Shown piece by piece: positions 53,985 to 64,000 of a stretch of 64,000 nucleotides of DNA; the first letter of the stretch is position 1, and each line of letters starts with the position of its first letter. The stretch comes from Ascarosepion bandense (lineage: Eukaryota; Mollusca; Cephalopoda; Sepiida; Sepiidae). The notes under the pieces are model-generated. The model was not told where the DNA came from. It was given only the letters and a program-made list of their open reading frames with translations, and searched no databases. Position numbers and translations under genes: made by a program. The stretch covers positions 1,778,501-1,842,500 of the forward strand of contig JBBBDQ010000913.1 in assembly GCA_037127315.1 (NCBI GenBank). The letters run 5' to 3'.

Positions 53985-54111
53985 ATAATAACAAAAGAAC
54001 CATTCTATTTTCATTTAGAATTATCCACTTGGCAAAAAATACTAAAACTAGTATGAAATACATCATTCTTTTTTAAAAAGTGGGGTGGCCTAATAATTAT
54101 GGCCGGTAGTG
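53985..54111. mobile_element. Second Tc1-like terminal fragment
   Basis: Ends GGCCTAATAATTATGGCCGG TAGTG followed by TA. Same orientation as the copy at 53693-53882, separated by (TA)n and a piece GGTGCGATGGGTAGATTGTC. Confidence 0.62.
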
Positions 54112-54113
54112 TA

Positions 54114-54642
54114 TGTGTCGCTTAAGTAATTAAATCGAAGATATTTCTTAAATTCCTGATTTTAGTGACCATGAGCCAGACTAATTATACCCATTCAAAT
54201 TTCTTTATAAAGAAACTATTCATAACTGAGTGAAATTTTTTCGTGAAAATTTTCTGTTCAGAAAAGTCTCTTATATCAATTTGGGAATCATTCTTGCAAA
54301 ATTTTTTTCCCCTTTTTTTCAACCGTCATCCCGGTTCCTTAAGCAAAAACGTTTCTTCAAAGAATTCAGGAGAAAATCATTTTGACGATATGAAAGGATG
54401 TGGCGACGAACTAAATGCTAGAACTCTATCTTTCCTGTTCCGTCTTTATAATCTCTGCTCCCACTTCTTTCTCTCTATTTCTTCCCTAACTTCATAAATT
54501 CGATTTCATGTTTAACGAAATTATGTAATAAAAACATAAGAGTCAATCTCTTAGCCGCCCCTTATCACTCATTCCCATAACAGTGTACACAAGGAGTCAC
54601 ACTCCAATGCAGAAAGTTATTGCATGGTATATATATATATAT
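54114..54642. other. No gene recognised
   Basis: An 84-residue open frame at 54243-54497 has no recognisable motif. (TA)n at 54630-54641. Confidence 0.45.
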
Positions 54643-54905
54643 TACGGAAATTAACGAAGATTAACGAAACTGGTTATAAACAACCGGCAATTTTAAATGA
54701 TTTGTTTGAACATCATTTTTGATCGATACTGGTATTTACGTAGATATTATATTATTTTTACCGGCCTGATTATTTACAATAAATTTTTATTACGAAAATG
54801 TGTATCATTCGTCAGGATTTGAACCTGCGACCCCTATCCATATAGGGGAAGCCACCTGGTGCATCTTAGCCCTCTCGAGCACGAATGACCATCAGTTTAA
54901 ACGAA
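54643..54905 (-). mobile_element. tRNA-Leu-like SINE S7
   Basis: The head at 54805-54888 (84 nt, minus strand) has a perfect 7-bp acceptor pairing TCATTCG/CGAATGA, a Leu-like D-arm (CTCGAGAGGGCTAAGATGC), a long variable-arm hairpin CCCCTAT/ATAGGGG and T-loop GGTTCAAATCC. The anticodon arm is not a normal 5-bp stem with a 7-nt loop, so it is a SINE head, not a tRNA gene. The body continues to 54643 and meets (TA)n. Confidence 0.72.
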
Positions 54906-54997
54906 CTTAATTCAAGCCTATATAACACAATTTTCGATTCATCTTAATAACAATATCTACTCTGAAATGTATCGTAATGTCAACAAATGTAAACATG

Positions 54998-55237
54998 TTA
55001 CGGAAATTAACGAAGATCAACGAAACTGGTTATAAACAACCGACAATTTGAAATGATTTGTTTGAACATTATTTTGAATCGATACTCGTATTTAAGTAGA
55101 TATTCTGTTTATAATCAAACAATATTATATATTTATTTCTACCAGCCTGATTATTTCCGATAATTTTTTGTTACGAAAATCCTGCCGATTGATACATTTT
55201 CGTAACAAAAATTTATCGTAAATAATCAAGCCGGTTG

Positions 55238-55243
<6 letters not shown>
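54998..55243. mobile_element. S7 body fragments, one direct and one inverted
   Basis: 54998-55187 repeats the S7 body (minus sense) without the tRNA head. 55192-55243 is the same body end in the opposite sense, next to (TA)n at 55240-55291. A further scrap is at 63949-64000. Confidence 0.6.
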
Positions 55244-55295
<52 letters not shown>

Positions 55296-55488
55296 AAAAC
55301 AATTCAATGATAAGATAAAATAGAAAGTTTCTGTAGGTGATTGGAATTTCGAACAGAATGATTCATTTTGTCCACCGTGATAGATTGTTCTAGTTCCACG
55401 GGTCATGCCTCTTCCGGACATCTCAGTATCAGTTATTTCCTTTTAACTCAAAACTTCAAATTTTTGTTAATTTCTGCTATAGCCAGGC

Positions 55489-55885
55489 CAATCAGTAAGT
55501 TAAGTTCCATTTGGGCAATCATGTCTCTAAAGGGACATGACTAACTGGGCAGAAGATTATCCCGCTGTAGGTTGCCATTGCTTTCTCCGGTAGACTAGTT
55601 GCCAGCCAAGACTACAGAACGCAATCTGTCATGTTATTTAACCCATACCTTGGAAAAAGACACGGATTAATACCTTTCCCAAGGGTACTTGCGCGTAAGT
55701 GAATGCAATAAATTCAACTGGAATTCGAACTTTGCTCCGTTCCGAGCCGATATCCATTGCACCACAACGCAATCCGAAGCCGCGTTAGGTGACACGTATT
55801 CTTCATTTTTTAAATTCTTGCTTGCGTCCTTGTGAGTTATCTATTGTTTTTCATCTTAAAATTCTTTCCCAATTCGAACTCGGCA
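55489..55885 (-). mobile_element. SINE S1 with an extended 5' flank
   Basis: S1 lacking about 11 nt in the tRNA head (reads GGAACGGAGC). Its 5' flank of about 90 bp (55790-55885) matches the flank of the copy at 59803-60045, in inverted orientation. Confidence 0.75.
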
Positions 55886-55984
55886 CTCCAGTTATTGAAC
55901 TCATAACTCTACCGACAATTTACAATTATTTGTGGCCATTATTATAGACAATAGAGTAGATTTCTTCTTCAAATTTTAGGTTAT

Positions 55985-56600
55985 TACTTTGTTTTGCCTT
56001 AATCACGGAGTCTTACCTCGCCGAAGCAAGAGAAGACGGTTTGTCTGCACATGCGTTTGCAGACGTCATAGAACCACGAGGCAGTTTTTGGAATGACACG
56101 GCGCATGCGTCATTGGTGAAAGCGAGGCTCTCACATGCGAGAAATTACGGTTTCTTGCTCGCGACCAAAAACTCATGAAAAGAGCCAACATCTGTTTCGG
56201 AGTCAGTTTGGTGTTGGCGATTCGTGAAGATTACACCGGTGTTCGGGAGACAGTGTTTTGTTTACGGTGCGCAGGGAACGGGGTCCCGAGTAAAGCAGTG
56301 TTCTGCGTACTACGTGGAGCAGCTAGGAGAACGGATCCAAACGGTCATTAATTCCTCTATCAACTACACTGCGAGAAACAAATACCACAGAGGCATCTTT
56401 TATCAAACAACACAAGCTTTAGTTGCTCACCGTAACGAGACTGATCACAATTTTGATTTAAAAAGGCCACTGTAATTAAAAGAGAACACAGTTTACTCAG
56501 ACAAAAATATTTAGAAAGTACTTTAATCGTTCGATCATCTACAGTAAATTTGTTACCAGATCCTTACAACATGTGCAGTGGCATCAACGTAAGCATAGTC
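55985..56600 (+). promoter_or_regulatory. Promoter-like island, no defined gene
   Basis: More GC and CpG than its surroundings. GCGCATGCGTC at 56102-56112 fits the NRF1 consensus; ACATGCGTTTGC (56048) and CACATGCGAG (56132) are partial matches; GACGTCAT near 56062 is CRE-like. It is followed by an open frame without ATG at 56224-56475 (residues such as YYVEQLGERIQTVINSS) that I do not recognise. It could be the 5' end of a host gene or a decayed element promoter. Confidence 0.35.
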
Positions 56601-56682
56601 TGATGTAGCCCTATAGAACGAAACACGTCACACGAAAACTTTTTCCACTTTGTAATGCACCTTTCTCCTGATATATATATAT

Positions 56683-56830
56683 ATTAGTCATCCACATACA
56701 AGCCTGTTTTGCTGCATCACAACTCATCAGTGTGGCTAGACACACCCACTTCCTTCTGGCTGGGATCGAAACTCGACCGATATGGGGCCAATTGGAGTCG
56801 TTACCCTTAAGCCATAGACTCAAGGAATCA
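56683..56830 (-). mobile_element. SINE S3, diverged
   Basis: Minus strand: TTAAGGGTAACGACTCC (A-box region), GAGTTTCGATCCCAGCC (B-box region), CTGATGAGTTGTGATGCAG; 3' end at (TA)n 56671-56682. Older than the other copies. Confidence 0.6.
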
Positions 56831-57004
56831 GAAAAGGGAAATTTTAACGTGTTGTATACGAGCAGTGTATACTCACACCAGACACTGAAAGAACTCAATT
56901 CATTTCTGAAGAGAGTCACGCATATAGCAGAAGTGGAAACTGTTTTTAAAATTTTCTTCTCTAGAGAGCTCAACCGTAATGAGAGCATATATATATATAT
57001 ATAA

Positions 57005-57290
57005 CATAGTGATGATCCACGTATACTGTTTTAATATGTATAGGAAAAATGATTAAAAAATTGTGAGTTTAAAAATGTATTTTTTTGACAGTATTTGTTT
57101 ATTTCTATTATTATATTTTATATTTCAGACCGTCCTCGGTCCTTCATCAGAAACAAATGATTTTAAAATTCAAATTAGAAACGTATTTCGCGTGAGCATC
57201 TGTGGAAAGAGTCTGTTTACACCACATGACGCGTTTGTTTACATCACGTGACGCGTCTGTTGAGAGAGATTGTCTACATCAAGTGACGCA
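57005..57290 (-). repeat. Single arm of the 42739-43298 palindromic element
   Basis: Begins AGTGATGATCCACGTATACT and continues colinear with the outer arm. The minus strand has ATTTGTTT, CTGATGA, GGACCG/CGGTCT, GAAA and AAACAAAT, whose 8-bp first and last blocks pair exactly. The base pair expected at the cleavage site is not formed. Confidence 0.7.
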
Positions 57291-57383
57291 GAAAGCGACA
57301 GATTTTTTTTAAAAAAATATTTGTAAACGTAAACCTATCTTTAATAATACTTATAAATTTTGTTTTAGATAAAAAATATTTGA

Positions 57384-57423
<40 letters not shown>

Positions 57424-57642
57424 TGTGGACCCTGAATAGGTCCATAAGAAAACTCTAACTCAGGAATTAGTGAAACATATATTTTCAACAGAAAAAAATA
57501 CAAAAGTGTTACACGTCAGTTTGACTGCCAAGTCAAAGTGACCTTAGACCGGGATGACTCAACCCAACACAACCCCACCCCTAGAGTCATATTCTCCCGG
57601 TATTCATATTAATAGGAAGAGTTCATTATACTCCAAAAAGGG

Positions 57643-57697
<55 letters not shown>

Positions 57698-57740
57698 AGT
57701 GTTTGTATGTGCGTGGGTATGTGTGAGAATTTAGGCAACA
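57291..57740. other. No gene; (GT)n tracts
   Basis: (GT)n at 57396-57422 and 57643-57694. Unassigned otherwise. Confidence 0.55.
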
Positions 57741-58033
57741 TTTGTGGTGCAGTGGATATCGGCTTGGAACGAGAAATCTGAGTTCGAATTCCAGTTGAAT
57801 TCATGGCATTCACTTTCGCACAAATACCCTTAGGAAATGTATTAATCCGTCTCTTCCCTCCAGTTATGGGTTAAATAACAGGACAGATTGGGTTCTATAG
57901 CCTTGGCTGGCAACCAGTCTACCGCAGAAAGTAATGGCAACCTACTGCGGGATAATCTTCTGCCGAGTCAGTCATGTCTCTTTCGAGACATGATCGCCCA
58001 AGCGTGTTTCACGTATGACACTTAACTGACTGA
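57741..58033 (+). mobile_element. SINE S1
   Basis: From TTGTGGTGCAGTGGATATCG to AACTGACTGA. A roughly 10-nt gap in the tRNA head (CGAGAAATCTGAGTTCG), body and tail complete. Confidence 0.8.
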
Positions 58034-58805
58034 TCTTCATTCATACATGTTTCGTTAAATAATCTGAACTTATGCCAATTTATTTTTACAATGTTCTATT
58101 ATAATTTTCTATTCATTTTCTTGATATTGAGATAAAATTCATTAAGGATGACGCAGCAGTTTTTCATTTTTTTTTTCATAAGTACTTTCGATCTTCCACA
58201 AGACCATATTCATGGACAAAATCTTAATGTAAATATGATAATCTTGATTTTTTTTGATTTTTTTATAGCCGCGTGACACCGCTCTGTCATAAATTAGCTA
58301 TTATAGCTATGGTGTTATTTTTGTAAACATGCGTTCACAATGTAAGGGTAATGACGTTTTTCCGTCTCTCTATCCCTATGTCCATTGACTTGATGTCCCT
58401 TTTGTAGACGTCCTTGAAACAAAGATGTGGTTGACCTTGTGCCTTTCTCGGACAGAAAATCATTCGGAATACTCCCATCCTTCATTATATGGCTAAGCCA
58501 AATTAAAATAATTATGGACGTAAGAGGAGGTGGAAAGAAATCAATATTATGAATAAATATAAAGGTTATCATCTAGACTTAAAGTGACCGTGAAAGCATC
58601 CTCTCGGGAGACTGTTTCACAAAGTGCATGTTGTTAGTAAGAATCAGGTTTCCTTCTTCTTAACCCCATCCTATTCAGTGGAGCATAGGCCATGGGCGAC
58701 TCTTCGCTATCAACGAGGGGTCATTTCGATGCTTCTGCAACATGCCTTTTTTTACAGGTAGGGTTGTTGACCATATGAAAATTTCTTTATCATCCAGACG
58801 AGGGA
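58034..58805. other. No gene recognised
   Basis: AT-rich; an 85-residue minus-strand open frame at 58315-58572 has no motif I recognise. Confidence 0.45.
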
Positions 58806-58980
58806 GACTGGTTGCCAACTAAGGCTATAGAACGCAATTTGTTCTCATAGCTGGAAGGAGAAGAGATGGTCTAATAATTTTCCCAACGGTATTTGCGCAT
58901 AATGCAAAAAATTCTTCTGGAATTCGAACTCGGCTCTCCGATTTCTCGTTCCGAGCTTATATCCACTGCACAGAACACAT
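58806..58980 (-). mobile_element. SINE S1, 3'-truncated
   Basis: Head and body from 58980 (TGTGCAGTGGATATAAGC on the minus strand) to 58806. The TCTACCGCAGAAAG half is lost. Confidence 0.65.
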
Positions 58981-59093
58981 CAGATGTTCTTCTTACCAAT
59001 GAAAAATGAAGGGAAAGAAGATGATTCAATCCTGTGGACGTGGCATCTCAAATCCTTAGCTGTAAATGTCCGATGAGTTGAAATTAAGGAAAA

Positions 59094-59350
59094 CTAGCAG
59101 TATAACCCGGCGTTGCTCGGGTGTAATGAAAGCTTTAAAACTAATCCATGGTCCTGGAGCTCAGATACTTTGGACGTTGGCACGAAAGACTAGAAAGCAA
59201 TAGTTGTTTCCAGTTAAAGCGAAACCATAGACTGAAAGAAAATGAATGGATGTAAGACAAATTTTGAAATTTGGTGAGAATCGGATAAAAATTGTGGATT
59301 TGTATAAGGAACATACAGACAGATAAGCAGACACACTCACAAACATCTTG

Positions 59351-59391
<41 letters not shown>

Positions 59392-59739
59392 CGATTTTCT
59401 GCACTATTGTAGGAACTGCAACCTTGAAACTTCTGAATATCGTTTCTTATGTCTTTGTCTATGAGTGTATCAAATTTGATTAAAATCGGACCACTCGTTC
59501 TATAATCCGATTTTTTCGATTATCGATTTTCGATATTTATCTGGAGTACCTCGACATAAATCTAGCTAAGAACACTCGCAGACGCTTATAGTACAACTAT
59601 GTAAATTTTCAAGAAGATCGGTTCAACCGTTTCGGAGTCTATAGGTAACGGACATACACACACACCCACACTGACACACACACACACACGCCCACACACA
59701 CACAGACACGACAAAGTTATATTTATAAATAAGTTTAGA
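59094..59739 (-). mobile_element. Helitron-like element H4
   Basis: The minus strand begins TCTAAACTTATTTATAAATA (host A before, 59740) and ends CGGGTTATACTGCTAG (host T after, 59093). 646 bp; (CA)n near 59655-59700 and (TA)n 59354-59388 inside. Confidence 0.7.
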
Positions 59740-59802
59740 TAACGCGTCGGAATATTTTTTTTTAACTTTAGAATAGCGGTCAGCTTCGAAAATTTTGTCT
59801 GT

Positions 59803-60812
59803 GGGAAAGAATTTTAAGATGAAGAATAATAAATAACCCACAAGGACGCAAACCAGAGTTTAGACAGGAAGAATACGGGTCGATTTACGCGGCTTCGGAT
59901 TGCGTTGTAGTGCAATGGATATCAGCTCGGAACGGAGCCGAGTTCGAATTCCAGTTGAATTCATTGCATTCACTTACGCTCAAGTACCCTTGGGAAAGGT
60001 ATTAATCCGTGTCTTTTTCCAAGGTATGGGTTAAATAACATGACAGATTGCGTTCTGTAGTCTTGGCTGGCAACCAGTCTACTGCAGAAAGTAATGGCAA
60101 CCTACTGCGGGATAATCTTCTGCAATATCAGTCATGTCACTTTCAAGACATGATCGCCCAAAGTGTGCATCACATATGGCACTTAACTGATTGACTGAAT
60201 ATAATAGTTAGAAACATGAATAAGGATTCTACTGGGCATAAAGTGGGGATTCAGTTTTCAATTGTTATGAAGTGATACACTGATCCCCATCTAATTACTA
60301 CTTAATAATATAATACATATCTTCTCCCTCTAGCTGAGAGTCAAATAACAGGACAGATTGGGTTCTATAGCCTTGGCTGAAAACCAGTCTACCGCAGAAA
60401 GCAATGGCAACCTACTGCGGGATAATCTTCTGCAATGTCAGTCATGTCTCTTTCAAGACATGATCGCCCAAAGTGTGCATCACATATGGCACTTAACTGA
60501 CCTACTGAATATAATAGTTAGAAACATGAATAAGGCGTCTGCTGGGCATAAAGTGGGGGATCAGTTTTCTATCGTTATGAAGTAATAAACTGATCCCCCT
60601 CTAATTACTACTTCATAATATAATACATATCGTCTCCCTCTAGCTATGAGTCAACTAACAGGACAGATTGGGTTCTGTAACTTTGGCAGTCAGCTTTACA
60701 CAGAAAGTAATGGCAGCCTACTGCAGGATAATCTTCTGTCCATTCAGTCATGTCTCTTTCAAGACATGATCGCCTTAGCGTGTTTCACGTATGGCGCTTA
60801 ACTGATTACGCG
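59803..60812 (+). mobile_element. SINE S1 with 3' tandem extension
   Basis: A 5' flank shared with 55790-55885, then a full S1 head at 59905-59960 (GGAACGGAGC deletion), then three copies of the 3' half (near 60052, 60360 and 60665) linked by the spacer with CTAATTACTACTT. Spacing about 305 bp. Confidence 0.75.
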
Positions 60813-61360
60813 GTTTCAACGTCAGTGCACATGGTGAGGCACACAATTCCGTGGCGTCTGTGATGTTCCTGGGAGTCGTGAACAAAAGATTCCATTTTAT
60901 GCCGCCTTACTTCTTACAAAAGCACTGGATCGAAGAGGTTTGGATAAATTTGTTTTTATTATTATTTTTTTTCTAGAGGACACTGCTTCTTTGCACACGG
61001 TTCACGTGGCCCAAGAGAAAGTATCCATGAATTTTCTCTAACCTGTCACCGGCTTCTAGTGACCTGCGACCGGATTTGAAACCACTCGACTAAATCCATT
61101 CAGGCTTCATCGAGAGAAAAGAACAAACAGCTACTCGACAATAACAAGGAATGTTTAGAAAAAAAAAAGATATAGCGAACTTGAAAAAGAGCCACCTGGT
61201 CGGGCAGGCCATTGCTTCGAGGATGCATCAAAGGGAACCTCGTGGCTGTGAGGTTTTATTAAATTACCTGTTTCTTTTTTTTTGTTTTTAATTTAATTTC
61301 AGTATATGAACAATTCTTTTAAAAATATACTTTTTGTTCCTTTCGTGTATTTGACGCACC

Positions 61361-61365
<5 letters not shown>
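60813..61365. other. No gene recognised
   Basis: Unassigned sequence without a persuasive open frame. Confidence 0.45.
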
Positions 61366-61410
<45 letters not shown>

Positions 61411-61417
<7 letters not shown>

Positions 61418-62104
61418 TATTTATAAATGGAACTTTGTGTGTGTATTTTTGTTTGTGTGTGTGTCTCCGTTACCTATAGACTCCGAAACGGCTAAACCGA
61501 TTTTCTTGAAAATTTACACAGTTGTACTATAAGCATCTGCGAGTGTTTTTAGCTAGGTTTTGTGTCGAGGTACCCCAGATAAATATCGAAAATCGATAAT
61601 CGAAAAATTGGGTCAAAAAACGATACACTCATATTCAGAAGTTTCAAGGTTGCAGTTCTTACAATAGTGTAGAAAATCGATTATATATATATATATATAG
61701 ATATATATATATATATATATAAGGCAAGATATTTGTGTGTGTGTCTGTTTATCTGGCTGTCTGTATTTTTCAGTCTTTTTATGTTAGTTTTTGCTTCGGG
61801 CTTGGCTCTAAGTAGGTAAAATTGTAGTTCTTAGTCTCAGCCATGATACCATTTACTCAGGGTACTTATTTAGTCTTCAAAATTCAGTTTACGACGAAAA
61901 AAATCGTATTTGATATCTATACCAGGAAATCAAAATTTGACTTTCATCCATTCATTTTTCTTTCAGTCTACGGTTTCGCTTTAACTGGAAACAACTATTG
62001 CTTTTTAGTCTTTCGTGCCAACGTCCAAAAGGTCTGAGCTCTAGGACCATGGATTAGTTTTAAAGCTTTCATTAGACCCGAGCAACACTGGGCTATACAG
62101 CTTG
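61411..62104 (+). mobile_element. Helitron-like element H5
   Basis: The 5' end TAAACTTATTTATAAATGG lies in (TA)n (61366-61412), so the TC is lost. CCGTTACCTATAGACTCCG block, (TA)n at 61683-61720, and a decayed 3' end GGGCTATACAGCTTG. Confidence 0.6.
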
Positions 62105-62323
62105 TATATATATATATATAACCGACACCGCAGCCTCCCACAGATACACCACAAAACTGGACACATGCAAACCCTCCTGACGACGACGGCTATAATTTTC
62201 GTTTCTTCTCTGCTTGTTGGTGGTCCAGTTGCGCCAAATATTTTTTAACGCATTTCACAAGCTTGTTGTCATCTACTTAACTCCTCATCTACATAAAAAT
62301 AATGATGTTATGTTAATTTTGTC

Positions 62324-62354
<31 letters not shown>

Positions 62355-62390
62355 TTTAACTATTGGTATTAATGTATATCTATCGTAATC

Positions 62391-62431
<41 letters not shown>

Positions 62432-62436
62432 GTATA
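62105..62436. other. No gene; (TA)n tracts
   Basis: (TA)n at 62105-62120, 62325-62351 and 62395-62436. The rest is unassigned. Confidence 0.55.
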
Positions 62437-62706
62437 TAGTCACCCGCAGACAGATCTGTTTCGTTGTATCACAACTCATCAGTACTGTTAGACATTCGAT
62501 TGCTTTTTACTCAGGATTGAAACCCGAACGAACTGGCGTCAGTCGACGATTCTACCTCTGAGCTATCGTCGCTCGGTAGACTTTTAGCGTATGATGTATC
62601 GTAGGCCAGTAACCAGAGTGCTCAAATTCATTACTGAATGAGCGGTGCTTAGATGCTAGAGTAGCTACTGTTTTTCAAAAACTACCATTCTTCCAGAGCG
62701 CTCAAT
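62437..62706 (-). mobile_element. tRNA-derived SINE S3, near complete
   Basis: Minus strand: GATAGCTCAGAGGTAGAATC (A-box type), CGGGTTTCAATCCTGAG (B-box type), 3' end at (TA)n 62395-62436. The 5' region from 62706 (GAGCGCTCTGGAAG) matches the copy at 1011-1272. Confidence 0.78.
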
Positions 62707-63159
62707 ATATATATGGAAAGAAATCTTTCTTTTATTTATGTTTCGTTAAAACCGACAAACAAGGAAAACTTTGTTAATTTTTGATTTAATTTTCCAGTAT
62801 TCATACAAATCTCCGATTTACTGGAGATGTTGAAAGTGAAAAGGTTCCTTAATTATAGAATAAGTAGTACAAACTTAAATTTACAAAAAACAGCTTGTTC
62901 ATTTAAATAATGTAGTATCCCACTATATATCTTACCCAGAAAAAATTAAGAAGTGACATGCCTTGACACCAGACAACTCGTCTTCTTTTCGCGACACAAG
63001 TCTTCAACGATATGGTTACCTAATTTTTTGATTGAACAGTATTCACACACCTACAAGCATATTCTTTACCTATTTCTTCTACTACTACCCTTCAGTTTCT
63101 AAATAACCATGAATTCATCTTATATTTTCTACATAAATCATTTTCACAATTTATTTTAA
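62707..63159. other. No gene recognised
   Basis: AT-rich, nothing identifiable before the hammerhead-like motif. Confidence 0.45.
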
Positions 63160-63220
63160 ACTATCACCTGAAGAAAAACAGTATTGTTCTGAAACTTGAA
63201 AATTTTTGTGTAGCGATATA
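63160..63220 (+). ncRNA. Degenerate hammerhead-like motif
   Basis: CTGAAGA 63168-63174, AACA/TGTT stem with loop GTAT (one mismatch at its base), GAAA 63191-63194, GTA at 63210-63212, and a 6-bp stem I with one mismatch (TATCAC with GCGATA). Stem III is only AC/GT. Probably a decayed ribozyme. Confidence 0.4.
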
Positions 63221-63259
63221 ATGCTCTTATAAAACATTGTAATAAAAAATTATAATATA

Positions 63260-63890
63260 CAGTACTGTGCAAAAGTATTAGGACAAGAACTATTTTATCT
63301 TTTATAAGGCATATTGACAGAAAATAAATAATTTAATTAGAGTAATTTTATCTGATTTACTCAACAAATGCTTTAACAAGAAACAATAGTTGTTACAAAA
63401 TAAATTTAATATTTAGTATAATAGCCTCTTGCTTTGATCACAGCCTTCATTCTGTCAGGCATTGACATCACAAGCTCCTTCAATGTATCTAATGGTATCT
63501 CCTGTCAAGCAGCTTGTATTTGTTCCCAAAGTATGTCTTGCGAATTAACATAGGATTTATCAATTTTTTATCCAAAATATCCTACAGATGTTCAAGAGAG
63601 TAGTTTCAAAATAACTTGTTTAATAGAAAATAGGAAAAATTAAATATAACTTCTTTTTAATACATTTCTTTTACACCTAGTTTTAAATAATCAGTATTAT
63701 TAGCAATTTATTTGGCTTCTCATCCTGTATTTGAATTTCAGCGAGGTTTTAGGAAAATCACCCCTGTCCTAATAGCTTTGCACACTACCGGTATTGTGCA
63801 AAAGTGTTAGGACAGGGGTAATTTTAAACTTTATTTTGATGCCTCATAAAAGATAAAATAGTTCTTATCCTAATACTTTTTCACAATACT

Positions 63891-63891
<1 letters not shown>
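63260..63891 (-). mobile_element. Tc1-like transposon remnant with nested inverted ends
   Basis: Outer inverted repeats of about 50 bp (CAGTACTGTGCAAAAG at 63260; CAGTATTGTGAAAAAG, minus strand, at 63891). The minus strand near 63412-63530 encodes [17 protein letters not shown] and [18 protein letters not shown], the typical end of a Tc1-like transposase, with Trp changed to stop. An inner pair of inverted ends meets near 63786. Confidence 0.78.
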
Positions 63892-63953
<62 letters not shown>

Positions 63954-64000
63954 GATTTGTTTGAACATTATATGTTTGAATATTTATATTATATTCGAAT
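63892..64000. repeat. (TA)n and S7 scrap
   Basis: (TA)n to about 63948, then GAAATGATTTGTTTGAACAT, also found in the S7 body at 54700 and 55055. The window ends inside it. Confidence 0.6.

Noticed and set aside
54805..54888. Functional tRNA-Leu gene
   Set aside because: The anticodon arm does not fold, and the body beyond it repeats at 54998.
54651..55180. LTR retrotransposon with direct repeats at 54651 and 54998
   Set aside because: The repeats are two copies of one SINE body (S7); the first carries a tRNA head, and no gag/pol lies between them.
56224..56475. Host protein of 83 residues
   Set aside because: No ATG start, no recognised domain; kept only as part of the promoter-like island.

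Overview
The window is eukaryotic, AT-rich and almost wholly made of repeats. I found no bacterial-type operon and no host protein-coding gene that I can name. The repeat content suggests a mollusc, most likely a cephalopod of the octopus type: several tRNA-derived SINE families, a 5S rRNA-like sequence close to molluscan 5S, RTE-like and CR1/Jockey-like LINEs, a Penelope-like element, Helitron-like elements and very dense (TA)n, (CA)n, (GATA)n, (GAAA)n and (AAT)n microsatellites. The organism call is inference. Family names come from recalled motifs and no database was searched.

Layout. 0-5 kb: a small fold-back element, a tRNA-derived SINE (family S3), a roughly 110-bp tandem repeat, microsatellites and a Helitron-like element at 4476-5261. 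5.4-9.6 kb: decayed 3' parts of a LINE with a C-terminal CCHC/endonuclease-like region (LINE-C) with (AAT)n tails. 9.9-10.8 kb: a 130-bp tandem repeat split by a 5S/tRNA compound SINE (S2). 12-14.9 kb: TA-rich DNA, a hammerhead-ribozyme-like motif and SINE copies (S4) with fold-back ends. 15-19 kb: several broken copies of an RTE-like LINE (LINE-A). 19.3-23.7 kb: purine tracts, minisatellites and SINEs. 25-31 kb: a SINE inside a 135-bp tandem repeat made from LINE-A, and (GATA)n arrays. 31-36.7 kb: a promoter-like stretch, a mirrored ribozyme-like pair, a deleted mariner element, a CR1-like LINE 3' end (LINE-B) and a Helitron 3'-end concatemer. 37-42.2 kb: LINE-A copies, one with a 341-codon open frame. 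42.7-44.5 kb: a long palindrome, the best hammerhead motif and another Helitron. 44.8-51.9 kb: LINE-B, the complete compound SINE with target-site duplications, an 80-bp minisatellite, a SINE-armed inverted repeat and a SINE-derived tandem array. 52.2-54.1 kb: a Penelope-like element missing its endonuclease, then Tc1-like ends. 54.6-64 kb: more SINEs, a promoter-like island near 56 kb, two Helitron-like elements and a Tc1-like remnant.

How the parts relate. LINE-B and SINE S4 share their last roughly 90 bp, as expected if the SINE uses LINE-B machinery. SINEs S1 and S2 share a tRNA-like head and about 75 bp of body; S2 adds a nearly full-length 5S-like leader and a different tail, while S1 has a tail that has grown into about 305-bp tandem arrays at three places. 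Many (TA)n tracts begin exactly at the 3' ends of SINEs, and many purine tracts at LINE 3' tails, so much of the simple-sequence DNA looks seeded by retroposition. Hammerhead-type cores recur in several unrelated-looking non-coding repeats; two are complete on paper.
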